From Lachnospiraceae bacterium (GTDB lineage: Bacteria; Bacillota; Clostridia; Lachnospirales; Lachnospiraceae), in assembly GCA_015057865.1 (NCBI GenBank), contig SVDH01000018.1, positions 1 through 41,200 of the forward strand: a stretch of 41,200 nt of DNA, given 5' to 3'. Below are positions 31,570-41,200 of this stretch, in pieces; positions within the stretch are counted from its first letter, which is position 1, and every line of letters begins with the position of its first letter. Below the pieces are notes generated by a model. It was given only the letters and a program-made list of their open reading frames with translations, ran no database searches and was not told the origin of the DNA. The position numbers and the translations under genes were made by a program.

Positions 31570-32316
31570 TTATTCATCCTCCTGCATTTCAAGCGCCAGC
31601 ATCATCGAAGCCAGTGTTGTGATCGCAGCCGTATCGGTCCTTAAGATCCGTTTCCCGAGAGAAACCTCCACAGCAATCTCCCTGACCGATTCGATCTCCT
31701 TTTCGGAAAAACCGCCTTCCGGCCCGATAAACACTGCAATATCCGTCCCTTTTTTCAGCGATCCAAGCGTTTCCTTTAACTGCTTCATCCCGTTTGCATT
31801 TTCATATGGTACGATGCAAAGGTCGAAATCTGACGCTTCTTTTTTTGCTTCTTCAAATGTGTGTACGGATGAAACACGTGGGATCAGACTTCTCTTCGAC
31901 TGCTTCGCCGCGCTTTCAGAGATCGCCTGCCAGCGTTTGATCTTGGAAGCCGCCTTTTTTTCATCGAGTCTGACCACACAATACTGCATCGAGACCGGAA
32001 TGATCTCATAGACACCCAGTTCAACGCCCTTTTGGATCACCGACTCCATTCGATCCCCTTTGGGGATGCCCATATATAGATGAATACGGGCCGGAAGCTC
32101 CGTCTCTGCTGCCGGCCTGTCAAGAATCTCTGCCTGAACAAATTCATCTGTCAGCTCAGAAATACTGCAATACAGATTTTGTCCGCCGGTACTGCTGATA
32201 CGGATCGTTTCTCCCGGTTTCATGCGAAGCACTTTCCCGATATGCCGTACATCACTGCCGGTTATGGTAACATATTCCCTGCCGATCTGGCAATCCTCAA
32301 CAAAAAACTGATGCAT
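31570..32316 (-). CDS. rsmE: 16S rRNA m3U1498 methyltransferase
   Basis: Methylates N3 of U1498 in 16S rRNA. The 248-residue protein has an N-terminal PUA-like part (GSDVRHIGKVLRMKPGE) and a SPOUT knot domain with FIGPEGGFSEKEIE and LGKRILRTDTAAI near the C-terminus. ATG 32316 is chosen for GTGGAG 5 nt upstream and for family length; an earlier in-frame start at 32358 lies inside prmA. It follows prmA by 11 bp, the usual order after dnaJ. Confidence 0.96.
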   Translation of the reverse strand: MHQFFVEDCQIGREYVTITGSDVRHIGKVLRMKPGETIRISSTGGQNLYCSISELTDEFVQAEILDRPAAETELPARIHLYMGIPKGDRMESVIQKGVELGVYEIIPVSMQYCVVRLDEKKAASKIKRWQAISESAAKQSKRSLIPRVSSVHTFEEAKKEASDFDLCIVPYENANGMKQLKETLGSLKKGTDIAVFIGPEGGFSEKEIESVREIAVEVSLGKRILRTDTAAITTLASMMLALEMQEDE

Positions 32317-32327
32317 CTTTTCTCCAC

Positions 32328-33281
32328 TTATTCTTTCGTTGCGACGATCCCGACCCATTCGCCCTGGTGTCTGACAGAAAGGATCTTTAACCCTGCTGCC
32401 TCGATCGCCTCTTTGACTGCTTCTTCCTTTGTATCAATGATACCGGATGCAATCAGGATACCGCCATCCTTCATGCATGCCGGCATCTCCTTTGCCATCG
32501 GGATGATCACATCAGCTAAAATATTCGCTGCGACGACATCATACGCGCCTGTCTGAACGGTTTTCTGAAGCCATTCATCCGAAATCAGATTCCCGACAAA
32601 AAAGTCATCCTTTGAAAACGCAAGGTCATTGCGCACATAGTTCTCTTCTACGGATGTGATGCAGTCCGGATCGATATCCGTCCCTCTCACGATGCCTGCG
32701 CCAAGCTTACTTGAGACGATCGAAAGAATCCCGCTGCCACAGCCCAGATCCAATACAGAAGCGCCCGGTTTTACATACTCCCGCAGCGCCCGGATACAAA
32801 GCTGTGTCGTCTCATGCTTGCCTGTTCCGAACGAAATCCCCGGATCGATCGAGATCGTGATCCCGCCTTTTTCGTTTTCTTCTTTTTCCCAGGAGGGGTG
32901 GATCAGCATGTCTTCGATATAGAAAGAATGGAAGAACTCCTTCCAGTTATCCTGCCAGTCAGCATCGTCAGTCTGTGTCACTTCGATCGCTGCCTCACCG
33001 ACATCGACACCATTTTCCTTCAATGCCGCAATCCCGTCCCGGATGTTTTCAAGCAGCTCCTCTTCACCGGCATTTTCCTCCAGATAAAACGAAAGCCATG
33101 CCTCACCGATATCCGGTTCGCCTTCGGGAATGATATCGATAAACATTTGAGCCATATCCTGCTCTGTAATCGGGATATTATCCTCGATCAGCACACCTTC
33201 GACACCGAGATCTTCGAGAAGAGACGACAGCAGATCCTCTGCTGCCGTCGTTGTTTTAATCCTGTACTGTTTCCATTTCAT
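32328..33281 (-). CDS. prmA: Ribosomal protein L11 methyltransferase
   Basis: Trimethylates amino groups of ribosomal protein L11. The 317-residue length is standard. The N-terminal substrate domain carries DWQDNWKEFFHSF, then a linker with DPGISFGTGKHETT, and the SAM motif VLDLGCGSGILSI. ANILADVIIPMA is the NPPY-like conserved loop region. It follows dnaJ by 37 bp with an AAGG site, within the heat-shock operon. Confidence 0.97.
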   Translation of the reverse strand: MKWKQYRIKTTTAAEDLLSSLLEDLGVEGVLIEDNIPITEQDMAQMFIDIIPEGEPDIGEAWLSFYLEENAGEEELLENIRDGIAALKENGVDVGEAAIEVTQTDDADWQDNWKEFFHSFYIEDMLIHPSWEKEENEKGGITISIDPGISFGTGKHETTQLCIRALREYVKPGASVLDLGCGSGILSIVSSKLGAGIVRGTDIDPDCITSVEENYVRNDLAFSKDDFFVGNLISDEWLQKTVQTGAYDVVAANILADVIIPMAKEMPACMKDGGILIASGIIDTKEEAVKEAIEAAGLKILSVRHQGEWVGIVATKE

Positions 33282-33318
33282 AGCGGTTCTTACCTTTAAA
33301 AGCGTTTATGAATAACGA

Positions 33319-34488
33319 TCAGTCATTGTCATGGTTTTTGAAAAACCCTTTTTTCTTTCCCTTCGCTTTTGAATCCCCGTTGTCTGCAGTTGCAGCAAGC
33401 GAGTTGTCATACAGCGAATCGAACTTGCGTAGTGCCTCTTTTGCCTCATTGCTCAATCTGTCAGGCACCTGAACGATCAGCGTCACATAGTGATCACCGC
33501 GCGTATTTTTATTTCTGAGTGACGGGATACCCTTTCCTTTCAGCCGGATCCTGGTATCGGTCTGTGTACCCGGTTTTACGTTGTAGAGGACATCTCCGTC
33601 AATGGTGCTGATCCTTACCTCGCCGCCAAGTGCTGCCTGTGCAAAAGAGATCGGCGCGGTCGAAAACAGGTTCATGCCTTCACGCTGCAGGAATGCATGT
33701 GGTCTGACGATCACCTCTACCAGAAGATCACCGCGCGGACCGCCATTTGCACCCGGCTCACCCTTACCTCTGATCCTTACGCTCTGACCATTGTCGATAC
33801 CTGCAGGGATCGTAACCTTGATCCGCTTTCTGCTGGCAATATAGCCTGTGCCGCGGCAATCCGGACATTTCTCCTTAATGACTTTACCGGTCCCGTTACA
33901 ATCCGGACATGTCATCACGTTCTGCACCATACCAAACAGGGATTGCTGCGAATAAACGACTTTTCCTTTCCCGCCGCACTTCGGACAGGTCTCCGGCTGC
34001 GTTCCCGGTTTTGCTCCGGTACCGCCGCACTTTTCACATTCATCCTTCAGGGTCAGTTCGATCTCTTTTTCACAGCCAAATGCCGCCTCTTCAAATGTGA
34101 TATGAACCGCCGCGCGCAGATTTGCGCCCTTCATCGGCGCTGTCGTATCTCTTCTCCTCGTTCCGCCCCCAAAGAAATCGCCGAAAATATCACCAAAGAT
34201 ATCGCCCATATCCATGCCGGAGAAATCAAAGCCACCCGGTCCGCCGGGTCCACCCTGCTCAAACGCAGCATGGCCGAACTGATCATACTGTTTTCTCTTT
34301 TCCGGATCACTCAGGACAGCATAGGCTTCTGATGCCTCTTTAAATTTTTGTTCAGCCTCTTTGTCTCCCGGGTTGGCGTCCGGATGATATTTCTTTGCCA
34401 GCTGGCGATACGCCTTTTTGATCGCCGAATCATCCGCGCCCCGGTCAACGCCAAGGACCTCATAATAATCCCGTTTCTGTTCTGCCAT
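33319..34488 (-). CDS. dnaJ: Chaperone DnaJ (Hsp40)
   Basis: Delivers substrates to DnaK and stimulates its ATPase. The 389-residue protein is a full type I J-protein: J domain with HPD in KYHPDANPG, a Gly/Phe-rich linker ([18 protein letters not shown]), four CxxCxGxG zinc repeats ([32 protein letters not shown]) and C-terminal client-binding domains. AAGGAG precedes the ATG. It is separated from dnaK by 100 bp holding a strong hairpin without U-tract. Confidence 0.98.
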   Translation of the reverse strand: MAEQKRDYYEVLGVDRGADDSAIKKAYRQLAKKYHPDANPGDKEAEQKFKEASEAYAVLSDPEKRKQYDQFGHAAFEQGGPGGPGGFDFSGMDMGDIFGDIFGDFFGGGTRRRDTTAPMKGANLRAAVHITFEEAAFGCEKEIELTLKDECEKCGGTGAKPGTQPETCPKCGGKGKVVYSQQSLFGMVQNVMTCPDCNGTGKVIKEKCPDCRGTGYIASRKRIKVTIPAGIDNGQSVRIRGKGEPGANGGPRGDLLVEVIVRPHAFLQREGMNLFSTAPISFAQAALGGEVRISTIDGDVLYNVKPGTQTDTRIRLKGKGIPSLRNKNTRGDHYVTLIVQVPDRLSNEAKEALRKFDSLYDNSLAATADNGDSKAKGKKKGFFKNHDND

Positions 34489-34526
34489 TTAGATGCTCTC
34501 CTTTATGACTTATGAGTACTGATTCA

Positions 34527-34566
34527 CAGACGAATAAGGGACTAGAAAAGCCCCTTATCCGCTCTG
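34527..34566 (-). other. Intercistronic hairpin between dnaK and dnaJ
   Basis: CGGATAAGGG pairs with CCCTTATTCG (one G-U pair), extended past a one-base bulge by CAGA/TCTG, with an 11-nt loop. On the minus strand GTGAATCAGTACTC follows, no U-tract. It lies 39 bp before the dnaJ start. Confidence 0.75.
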
Positions 34567-34588
34567 AATTGTATTACCTGTCTGTTAA

Positions 34589-36481
<1,893 letters not shown>

Positions 36482-36526
36482 CTAAGATTTCTTTATTTAT
36501 GATTTTACGGCAGATGCACCTGCCCG

Positions 36527-37216
36527 CTAATTTGCAACCTTTACCATGCTGTAGCGAAGAACGGAATCTTTATACATATATCCCTTCTGGAGTTCCTGAA
36601 CTACCACGTTATCTCCAAAGGCTTCATCGTCCACATGCATGACCGCATTGTGAAAATCCGGATCAAACGGCTGTCCTTCTGCCTCGATCGGTTTTACACC
36701 GCTTTCTTCGAGCATCGCTGTCAGCTGCTTATAGATCATATCCATACCGCTTGCAATGCTTGAATCCTTTTCGGACTCATCGATCGCAGCCAGCCCACGT
36801 TCGAAATTATCCACAACCGGCAGAAGCTTTTCTAAAATACTCTTTGCGCCGACTTCAAACATCTGGGACTTTTCTTTATCCGTCCGTTTTCTGTAGTTGT
36901 CGAACTCAGCCATCTGACGCTGTACGCGGTCGGTAAGCTCTTCGATCTTTTCGTCTTTCTTGTCTTTTTTCTTTTTCTTACCAAACAGCGGCTTCTCTTC
37001 TTCAGAATCTGCTGCTTCGTCTTCGCCTTCTTCCTGCTCCCCGGCGGATTCTCCTGCTTCATCAGATTCCGACTCATCTTCTTCAACGGTCTGTTCTGTT
37101 TTTGCGGCCGAATCTTCTGTGGCAGCTTCCTCTGTCGTCACTTCTTCAGAAGTTTCCTCTGTACCAGGCTCCTCCTGCAGATCTTTTTCTTCCTGCAAGT
37201 CCTTCTTTTCTTCCAT
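36527..37216 (-). CDS. grpE: Nucleotide exchange factor GrpE
   Basis: Releases ADP from DnaK. At 229 residues it is longer than usual because of an N-terminal acidic extension (about residues 1-75) rich in Glu and Asp, with a tandem KDLQEE repeat, then a lysine-rich patch GKKKKKDKKDEK. The conserved part follows: the long coiled coil with FDNYRKRTDKEK, VVDNFERGL and the C-terminal beta domain with DPDFHNAVMHVDD. The ATG overlaps no gene but lies just after the hrcA stop, using AGGAG at the hrcA end, 8 nt upstream. Confidence 0.97.
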   Translation of the reverse strand: MEEKKDLQEEKDLQEEPGTEETSEEVTTEEAATEDSAAKTEQTVEEDESESDEAGESAGEQEEGEDEAADSEEEKPLFGKKKKKDKKDEKIEELTDRVQRQMAEFDNYRKRTDKEKSQMFEVGAKSILEKLLPVVDNFERGLAAIDESEKDSSIASGMDMIYKQLTAMLEESGVKPIEAEGQPFDPDFHNAVMHVDDEAFGDNVVVQELQKGYMYKDSVLRYSMVKVAN

Positions 37217-37219
37217 CAG

Positions 37220-38272
37220 CTAGTCTCCTATGTCTTCCTCTTTTTTCTTTTTCGGATACATCGTATCAAGCTGCTTTTTCACAGTTTTGATACTGTCCAT
37301 AACCTTCTCATAATCCATTCGCTTCGGACCGACGATACCGATCGCGCCCCGCAGTCCGTCTCCCAGCTCATAAGTCGCCGTTACAACACTGCAGTCTTCC
37401 ATCTCCTCTACCTGGCTTTCGCTGCCGATGTAGACCTTGATATCAGAATCGTCGATGTCTGCTGATTTATCTACCAGAAGGTTTTTCAGTTCACTCTTAT
37501 CTTCCAGCAATGAGATCAGCCCGCTCGCGCGCTGCGTATCCGAAAGCTCCGGATACCGGAAAATATTCTTCGCGCCGCTCATATAGACTTCCAGGTCCTC
37601 ATCTGTATTGATGGTCTCTGCGATCGCATCGAGGATCTCTCCGACGATCCCGCTGTGGATACCCGCCTGCTCCTTTAATCTCGCGATCAGATTCAGTGTG
37701 ATCTGCTCCGTATCGAGTCCATTCAGCGTGGTGTTTAACAAAATGTTCAGCTTTAAGATCTCTTCCTGATCCAGGAGCTGATCCGTCGGCAGAATCTTAT
37801 TCTTTACAATATTGCCTTCCAGAACAACCGTACAGAGGATCTGGTCATCATCCACCGGTGAAAGCTGGATGAACTTTAAGCGATTCCCATGACTTTGCGG
37901 TGCAGAGATCAGGGTAGCGTAATTCGTATTTGCAGCAAGTAGCTTTGCCATTTCCTTAAGCACCTGCTCCATCCGCTCCGTATGCTCCACAACAAAGTTT
38001 CGCATATCTGAGATCTCACGCTCTTTTTCCTTCATGATATTGTCGACATAAAACCGATATCCTTTATCAGAAGGAATTCTGCCCGCAGAAGTATGAGGCT
38101 GAACGATATATCCAAGCTCCTCTAAGTCAGACATCTCATTACGGATCGTCGCCGAACTTAAATTCAAATCCGACATCTTTGAGATCGTCCGCGAGCCAAC
38201 CGGCTCACCGGTCTCCAGATATGTCTGAATGATCACCTGTAATATCTTTGATTTTCTCTCGTTCAATTCCAT
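37220..38272 (-). CDS. hrcA: Heat-inducible repressor HrcA
   Basis: Represses class I heat-shock genes by binding CIRCE; GroEL helps keep it active. The 350-residue protein has a winged helix at the N-terminus (ERKSKILQVIIQTYLETGEPVGSRTISK) with the helix pair LNLSSATIRNEMSDLEELGYI and PHTSAGRIPSDKGYRFYVD, then a GAF-like domain. It lies directly behind a promoter with CIRCE, so it controls its own operon. The upstream region has a weak GGGGATGTGCT site before the ATG. Confidence 0.98.
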   Translation of the reverse strand: MELNERKSKILQVIIQTYLETGEPVGSRTISKMSDLNLSSATIRNEMSDLEELGYIVQPHTSAGRIPSDKGYRFYVDNIMKEKEREISDMRNFVVEHTERMEQVLKEMAKLLAANTNYATLISAPQSHGNRLKFIQLSPVDDDQILCTVVLEGNIVKNKILPTDQLLDQEEILKLNILLNTTLNGLDTEQITLNLIARLKEQAGIHSGIVGEILDAIAETINTDEDLEVYMSGAKNIFRYPELSDTQRASGLISLLEDKSELKNLLVDKSADIDDSDIKVYIGSESQVEEMEDCSVVTATYELGDGLRGAIGIVGPKRMDYEKVMDSIKTVKKQLDTMYPKKKKEEDIGD

Positions 38273-38296
38273 AGCACATCCCCATCGCTTCGGTTG

Positions 38297-38323
38297 TTAG
38301 CACTCAATAAACGGGAGTGCTAA
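38297..38323. promoter_or_regulatory. CIRCE operator
   Basis: A perfect TTAGCACTC-N9-GAGTGCTAA match (arms 38297-38305 and 38315-38323) lies between the promoter and hrcA, in the transcribed leader. This is the known HrcA binding site. Confidence 0.97.
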
Positions 38324-38337
38324 TATTCCTGAAACTA

Positions 38338-38366
38338 AATGTAGCACTCCCGTTCGGGTTTGTCAA
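38338..38366 (-). promoter_or_regulatory. hrcA operon promoter
   Basis: A perfect -35 TTGACA (38361-38366), 17-bp spacer and TACATT (38338-38343) on the minus strand. The spacer and -10 hold a further GAGTGCTA half-site. Confidence 0.7.
38342..38354. repeat. Extra CIRCE-like half-site in the hrcA promoter
   Basis: TAGCACTCCCGTT here is the exact inverted copy of AACGGGAGTGCTA (38310-38322), which includes one arm of the CIRCE element. The half-site sits in the promoter spacer and -10. Confidence 0.75.
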
Positions 38367-38408
38367 CTGTATTTTGTGAATTAATTGTGACTGTTCAGGC
38401 ATTAATAG

Positions 38409-39554
38409 TTAAGAATTGATAAACGCCTCAAACACAACATTTCCATACTGCACACCGCGCGCTGTCAGCCGCACATCCTCCGTCGTTTCTGTCAAAAGCC
38501 CCAGCGCAGTCAGTTTCCTGATCTGTCCCCCGTAGACCTGCATCAGATCCCGTCCGAACCGCTTGTAAAATTCATGCTTCCTCACGCCGCAAAGCATACG
38601 GAGCCCTAAGAACATGAATTCCTCGATCTGCATTTCTTTGGTCAACTGTATCTTCTCTCTTGGTTCAAAATCTTCCTTTATATATTCTGAAAGATCCGAT
38701 GTATTCTGAAAACGGCAGGCATCCATCATGGACGATGCGCCAAGTCCCAGGCCCAGATACTCAACACCTGTCCAGTATCCGATGTTATGCCGGCAGACTT
38801 TCCCCTGTCTCGCATAATTGGAGATCTCATATTGCTGATATCCGTGTCGGGAAAGGATCCTGCGAAGTGCCTGCTCCATCTTTTCCTCTTCTTCTTCCGT
38901 CGGCAGGATCTTCGGCTGCTCTCCCGCATCTCTTCTTTCCAGATCTTTATGATACCAGTCATAAAACGGCGTGCCCTCTTCGATGATCAGGCGATATACC
39001 GAAATGTGCTCTGGCAAAATCCCGCAGACTTCCTGCAGCGTCTTCGAAAACGATTCTGCCGTCTGTCCCGGAAATCCGTAGATCAGATCGACATTGATAT
39101 TCTGAAAGCCTGCCTTTCTGGCCATTTCATAGCAGCTTAAAAAATCCGCATTCCGATGGATCCGCCCAAGGGTTTGCAGTTCCCGGTCCTGCGCGGACTG
39201 CAGACCAATCGATAGCCGGTTGATCCCTGCTACCTTCATTGCAAATAGCTTCCCCTCTGTAAACGTACCCGGGTTGCACTCCATCGTGATCTCTGCATCT
39301 GCCTCTATAAAAAAGGAACGCTTTACTGTCTCCATCAGTTCCATGATCTGCTTTGCGGACAGCAAAGAAGGCGTGCCGCCTCCAAAGAAAATGCTTCTCA
39401 CACTTCTTTTCGGTACACACGCCGCCTTTTGTATGATCTCTTTTTTCAACGCCCCGACATAGTCCTGAATGGTATCATCTGTCGCAGGCGCTGACAAAAA
39501 ATCACAATATGCACATTTTTTTACACAAAAAGGAATATGCAGATAAAGCTCCAT
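38409..39554 (-). CDS. hemW: Radical-SAM heme chaperone HemW
   Basis: A 381-residue radical-SAM protein, long annotated as oxygen-independent coproporphyrinogen oxidase, now viewed as a heme-binding chaperone for this subfamily. The cluster motif is C10-x3-C14-x2-C17 (CVKKCAYCDF), then FFGGGTPS and the HemW signature HNIGYW in CRHNIGYWTG. A C-terminal winged-helix-like HemN_C part follows. Its ATG abuts the lepA stop (TAAATG), with GAGGA inside lepA as ribosome binding site. The lepA-hemW-hrcA order is typical for Firmicutes. Confidence 0.95.
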   Translation of the reverse strand: MELYLHIPFCVKKCAYCDFLSAPATDDTIQDYVGALKKEIIQKAACVPKRSVRSIFFGGGTPSLLSAKQIMELMETVKRSFFIEADAEITMECNPGTFTEGKLFAMKVAGINRLSIGLQSAQDRELQTLGRIHRNADFLSCYEMARKAGFQNINVDLIYGFPGQTAESFSKTLQEVCGILPEHISVYRLIIEEGTPFYDWYHKDLERRDAGEQPKILPTEEEEEKMEQALRRILSRHGYQQYEISNYARQGKVCRHNIGYWTGVEYLGLGLGASSMMDACRFQNTSDLSEYIKEDFEPREKIQLTKEMQIEEFMFLGLRMLCGVRKHEFYKRFGRDLMQVYGGQIRKLTALGLLTETTEDVRLTARGVQYGNVVFEAFINS

Positions 39555-41200
39555 TTACTTATCCTCATCCAGCTTTAAGACGCTCATAAATGCCTTCTGC
39601 GGGATCTCTACATTTCCGATCTGACGCATCCGCTTCTTGCCTTCCTTCTGCTTTTCAAGGAGCTTCCGTTTTCTCGTGATATCACCGCCATAGCATTTCG
39701 CCAGCACGTCTTTTCGCATCGCCTTAACAGTCTCTCTGGCGATGACCTTGCCGCCGACTGCCGCCTGGATCGGGATCTCAAACAGATGTCTCGGGATCTC
39801 TTCTTTCAGGCGCTCACACATCTTTCGCCCTCTCGCATATGCGCTGTCCGCAAATACGATAAAGGAAAGCGCATCAACCTCTTCCCTGTTGATCAGGATG
39901 TCAAGCTTAACCAGTTTGGAACGCTCGTAGCCCTTGAGTGTATAGTCAAAAGACGCATATCCTCGGGAACGGGATTTCAAAGCATCAAAGAAATCGTAAA
40001 TGATCTCATTTAACGGCAGGACGTATTTTAACAGCGCACGCTTTTCTTCGATATATTCCATGCTCTGGTAAATGCCGCGCCGCTCCTGACAAAGATCCAT
40101 AATGCTGCCGATGAATTCGCTCGTCACCATGATCTCTGCATCTACAACAGGCTCTTCCATATATTCAATTTCAGACGGATCCGGAAGATTTGACGGATTC
40201 GTCACTTCAAGCATCGTGCCGTCTGTTTTATGGACACGGTAAATAACGCCCGGCGCTGTCGTTACCAGATCCAGATTATACTCCCGTTCCAGCCTCTCCT
40301 GGATGATCTCCAGATGCAGCAGGCCTAAGAAGCCGCAGCGGAATCCGAAGCCAAGCGCCGCAGACGTCTCTGCTTCAAACTGAAGCGCAGCGTCATTTAA
40401 CTGCAGCTTTTCAAGCGCATCCCGAAGATCCGGATACTTTGCGCCGTCCGCAGGATAAATGCCGCAATAGACCATCGGCGTTACCTTTTTATAACCCGGC
40501 AGCGGTTCTGCACAGGGTTTATCCCTTCCGGTGATCGTATCACCAACCTGGGTATCACTGACATTCTTAATGCTGGCTGTGATATAACCAACTTCACCTG
40601 CAGAAAGTTCGTCACATGGGATAAACTGGCCTGCGCCAAAATACCCGGTTTCCACAACATCCGCCGTCGCACCGGTCGCCATCATTTTGATCGGCATACC
40701 CGGACGCACACTTCCTTCTTTGATCCGGCAGAAAACGATAACGCCCTTATAGGAATCATAAATAGAATCAAAGATCAGCGCTTTGAGCGGTGCATTGGCA
40801 TCTCCGCTCGGTGCCGGGATATGTGTTACGATCGCCTCCAGGACATCGTGAACATTCTCTCCGGTCTTTGCAGAGATCCGCGGCGCATCCTGCGCCTCGA
40901 TCCCGATGACATCTTCGATCTCCTCCGCCACGCGGTCAGGATCCGCGCTTGGCAGGTCGATCTTATTGATCACCGGCATCACGTCCAGATCATGGTCGAG
41001 AGCCAGATACACGTTTGCAAGCGTCTGCGCCTCCACACCCTGTGCCGCATCTACGACAAGGATCGCGCCGTCACATGCCGCAAGACTTCTCGAAACTTCA
41101 TAATTAAAGTCGACATGCCCCGGTGTATCGATCAGGTTAAAAATATATTCTTCCCCATCATCCGCACGGTACACGGTACGAACCGTCTGCGCTTTGATCG
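39555..41200 (-). CDS. lepA: Elongation factor 4 (LepA), N-terminus outside window
   Basis: A ribosome-bound translational GTPase. The frame is open to the right edge, so the start, the P-loop and the first switch lie outside. The visible part begins [17 protein letters not shown] and contains G3 DTPGH, G4 [12 protein letters not shown], the domain III-IV stretch [17 protein letters not shown] and the LepA-specific C-terminal domain ending [24 protein letters not shown] at 41174 is internal, not the start. The downstream genes hemW and hrcA follow the standard order. Confidence 0.97.
   Translation of the reverse strand, partial: IKAQTVRTVYRADDGEEYIFNLIDTPGHVDFNYEVSRSLAACDGAILVVDAAQGVEAQTLANVYLALDHDLDVMPVINKIDLPSADPDRVAEEIEDVIGIEAQDAPRISAKTGENVHDVLEAIVTHIPAPSGDANAPLKALIFDSIYDSYKGVIVFCRIKEGSVRPGMPIKMMATGATADVVETGYFGAGQFIPCDELSAGEVGYITASIKNVSDTQVGDTITGRDKPCAEPLPGYKKVTPMVYCGIYPADGAKYPDLRDALEKLQLNDAALQFEAETSAALGFGFRCGFLGLLHLEIIQERLEREYNLDLVTTAPGVIYRVHKTDGTMLEVTNPSNLPDPSEIEYMEEPVVDAEIMVTSEFIGSIMDLCQERRGIYQSMEYIEEKRALLKYVLPLNEIIYDFFDALKSRSRGYASFDYTLKGYERSKLVKLDILINREEVDALSFIVFADSAYARGRKMCERLKEEIPRHLFEIPIQAAVGGKVIARETVKAMRKDVLAKCYGGDITRKRKLLEKQKEGKKRMRQIGNVEIPQKAFMSVLKLDEDK

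Noticed and set aside
33697-34332. A 211-codon plus-strand frame
   Set aside because: It is antisense to the dnaJ zinc-finger and Gly/Phe region; a shadow of its repetitive codons.

Overview
The window looks like chromosomal core genome of a Gram-positive Clostridia, most likely a member of the Lachnospiraceae. This rests on gene content and order: a CIRCE-controlled lepA-hemW-hrcA-grpE-dnaK-dnaJ-prmA-rsmE block, an ireB-ruvX-DUF1292 trio, RNase J, a one-subunit glycyl-tRNA synthetase, and a very large DUF5717-type protein that I know only from Lachnospiraceae. Ribosome binding sites are strong (AGGAGG), and promoters are of the sigma-A type. Of 35 protein genes, 33 lie on the minus strand. 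Only an aminotransferase (3113-4207) and an HPr-like gene (28917-29153) lie on the plus strand, and each looks monocistronic. I saw no rRNA, tRNA, CRISPR array, insertion sequence or prophage. No gene-free stretch exceeds about 200 bases.

From the left, on the minus strand unless noted. 1-2995 is a DUF5717-like gene cut by the window edge. 3113-4207 (+) is a HisC/CobD-like aminotransferase divergent from it. 4215-5606 is glyQS with its own promoter. 5673-10260 is a recO / era / M16C metalloprotease operon. A cold-shock gene (10336-10536) with its own promoter and terminator lies upstream of it. 10657-14228 is a serine operon, serC-serA-DUF1015, behind a promoter with two tandem palindromes. 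14336-18837 is ilvB-ilvD-leuB for branched-chain amino acids, reached from the yajC promoter through a terminator-like hairpin. 19464-20594 is tgt. 20791-21576 is an SDR oxidoreductase with a marked inverted-repeat promoter region. 21737-28817 is a long run, mtaB-ireB-ruvX-DUF1292-(terminator)-rnj-trmR-trhP-aroC. 29203-41200 is lepA-hemW-hrcA-grpE-dnaK-dnaJ-prmA-rsmE-cysteine desulfurase-thiI.

Three themes recur. (1) tRNA modification is dense: MtaB (ms2t6A37), TrhP+TrmR (ho5U/mo5U34), Tgt (queuine), ThiI with its sulfur donor (s4U8), plus RsmE and PrmA acting on the ribosome. (2) In three places a good intrinsic-terminator hairpin sits directly against the ribosome binding site of the next co-oriented gene (M16C protease, leuB, rnj), leaving little or no room for another promoter. 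Downstream expression there probably depends on readthrough. (3) Two operons carry strong intercistronic hairpins without a U-tract (serC/serA, dnaK/dnaJ), which suits mRNA processing or stability control.

I found no obvious wholly new defence or mobile system. The best leads are the twin-palindrome operator of the serine operon with its DUF1015 protein, the HPr-like protein lacking the phospho-histidine, the leuB leader hairpin overlapped by a small ORF, the extra CIRCE half-site inside the hrcA promoter, the looping-type repeats in front of the SDR gene, and the uncharacterised DUF5717 protein.
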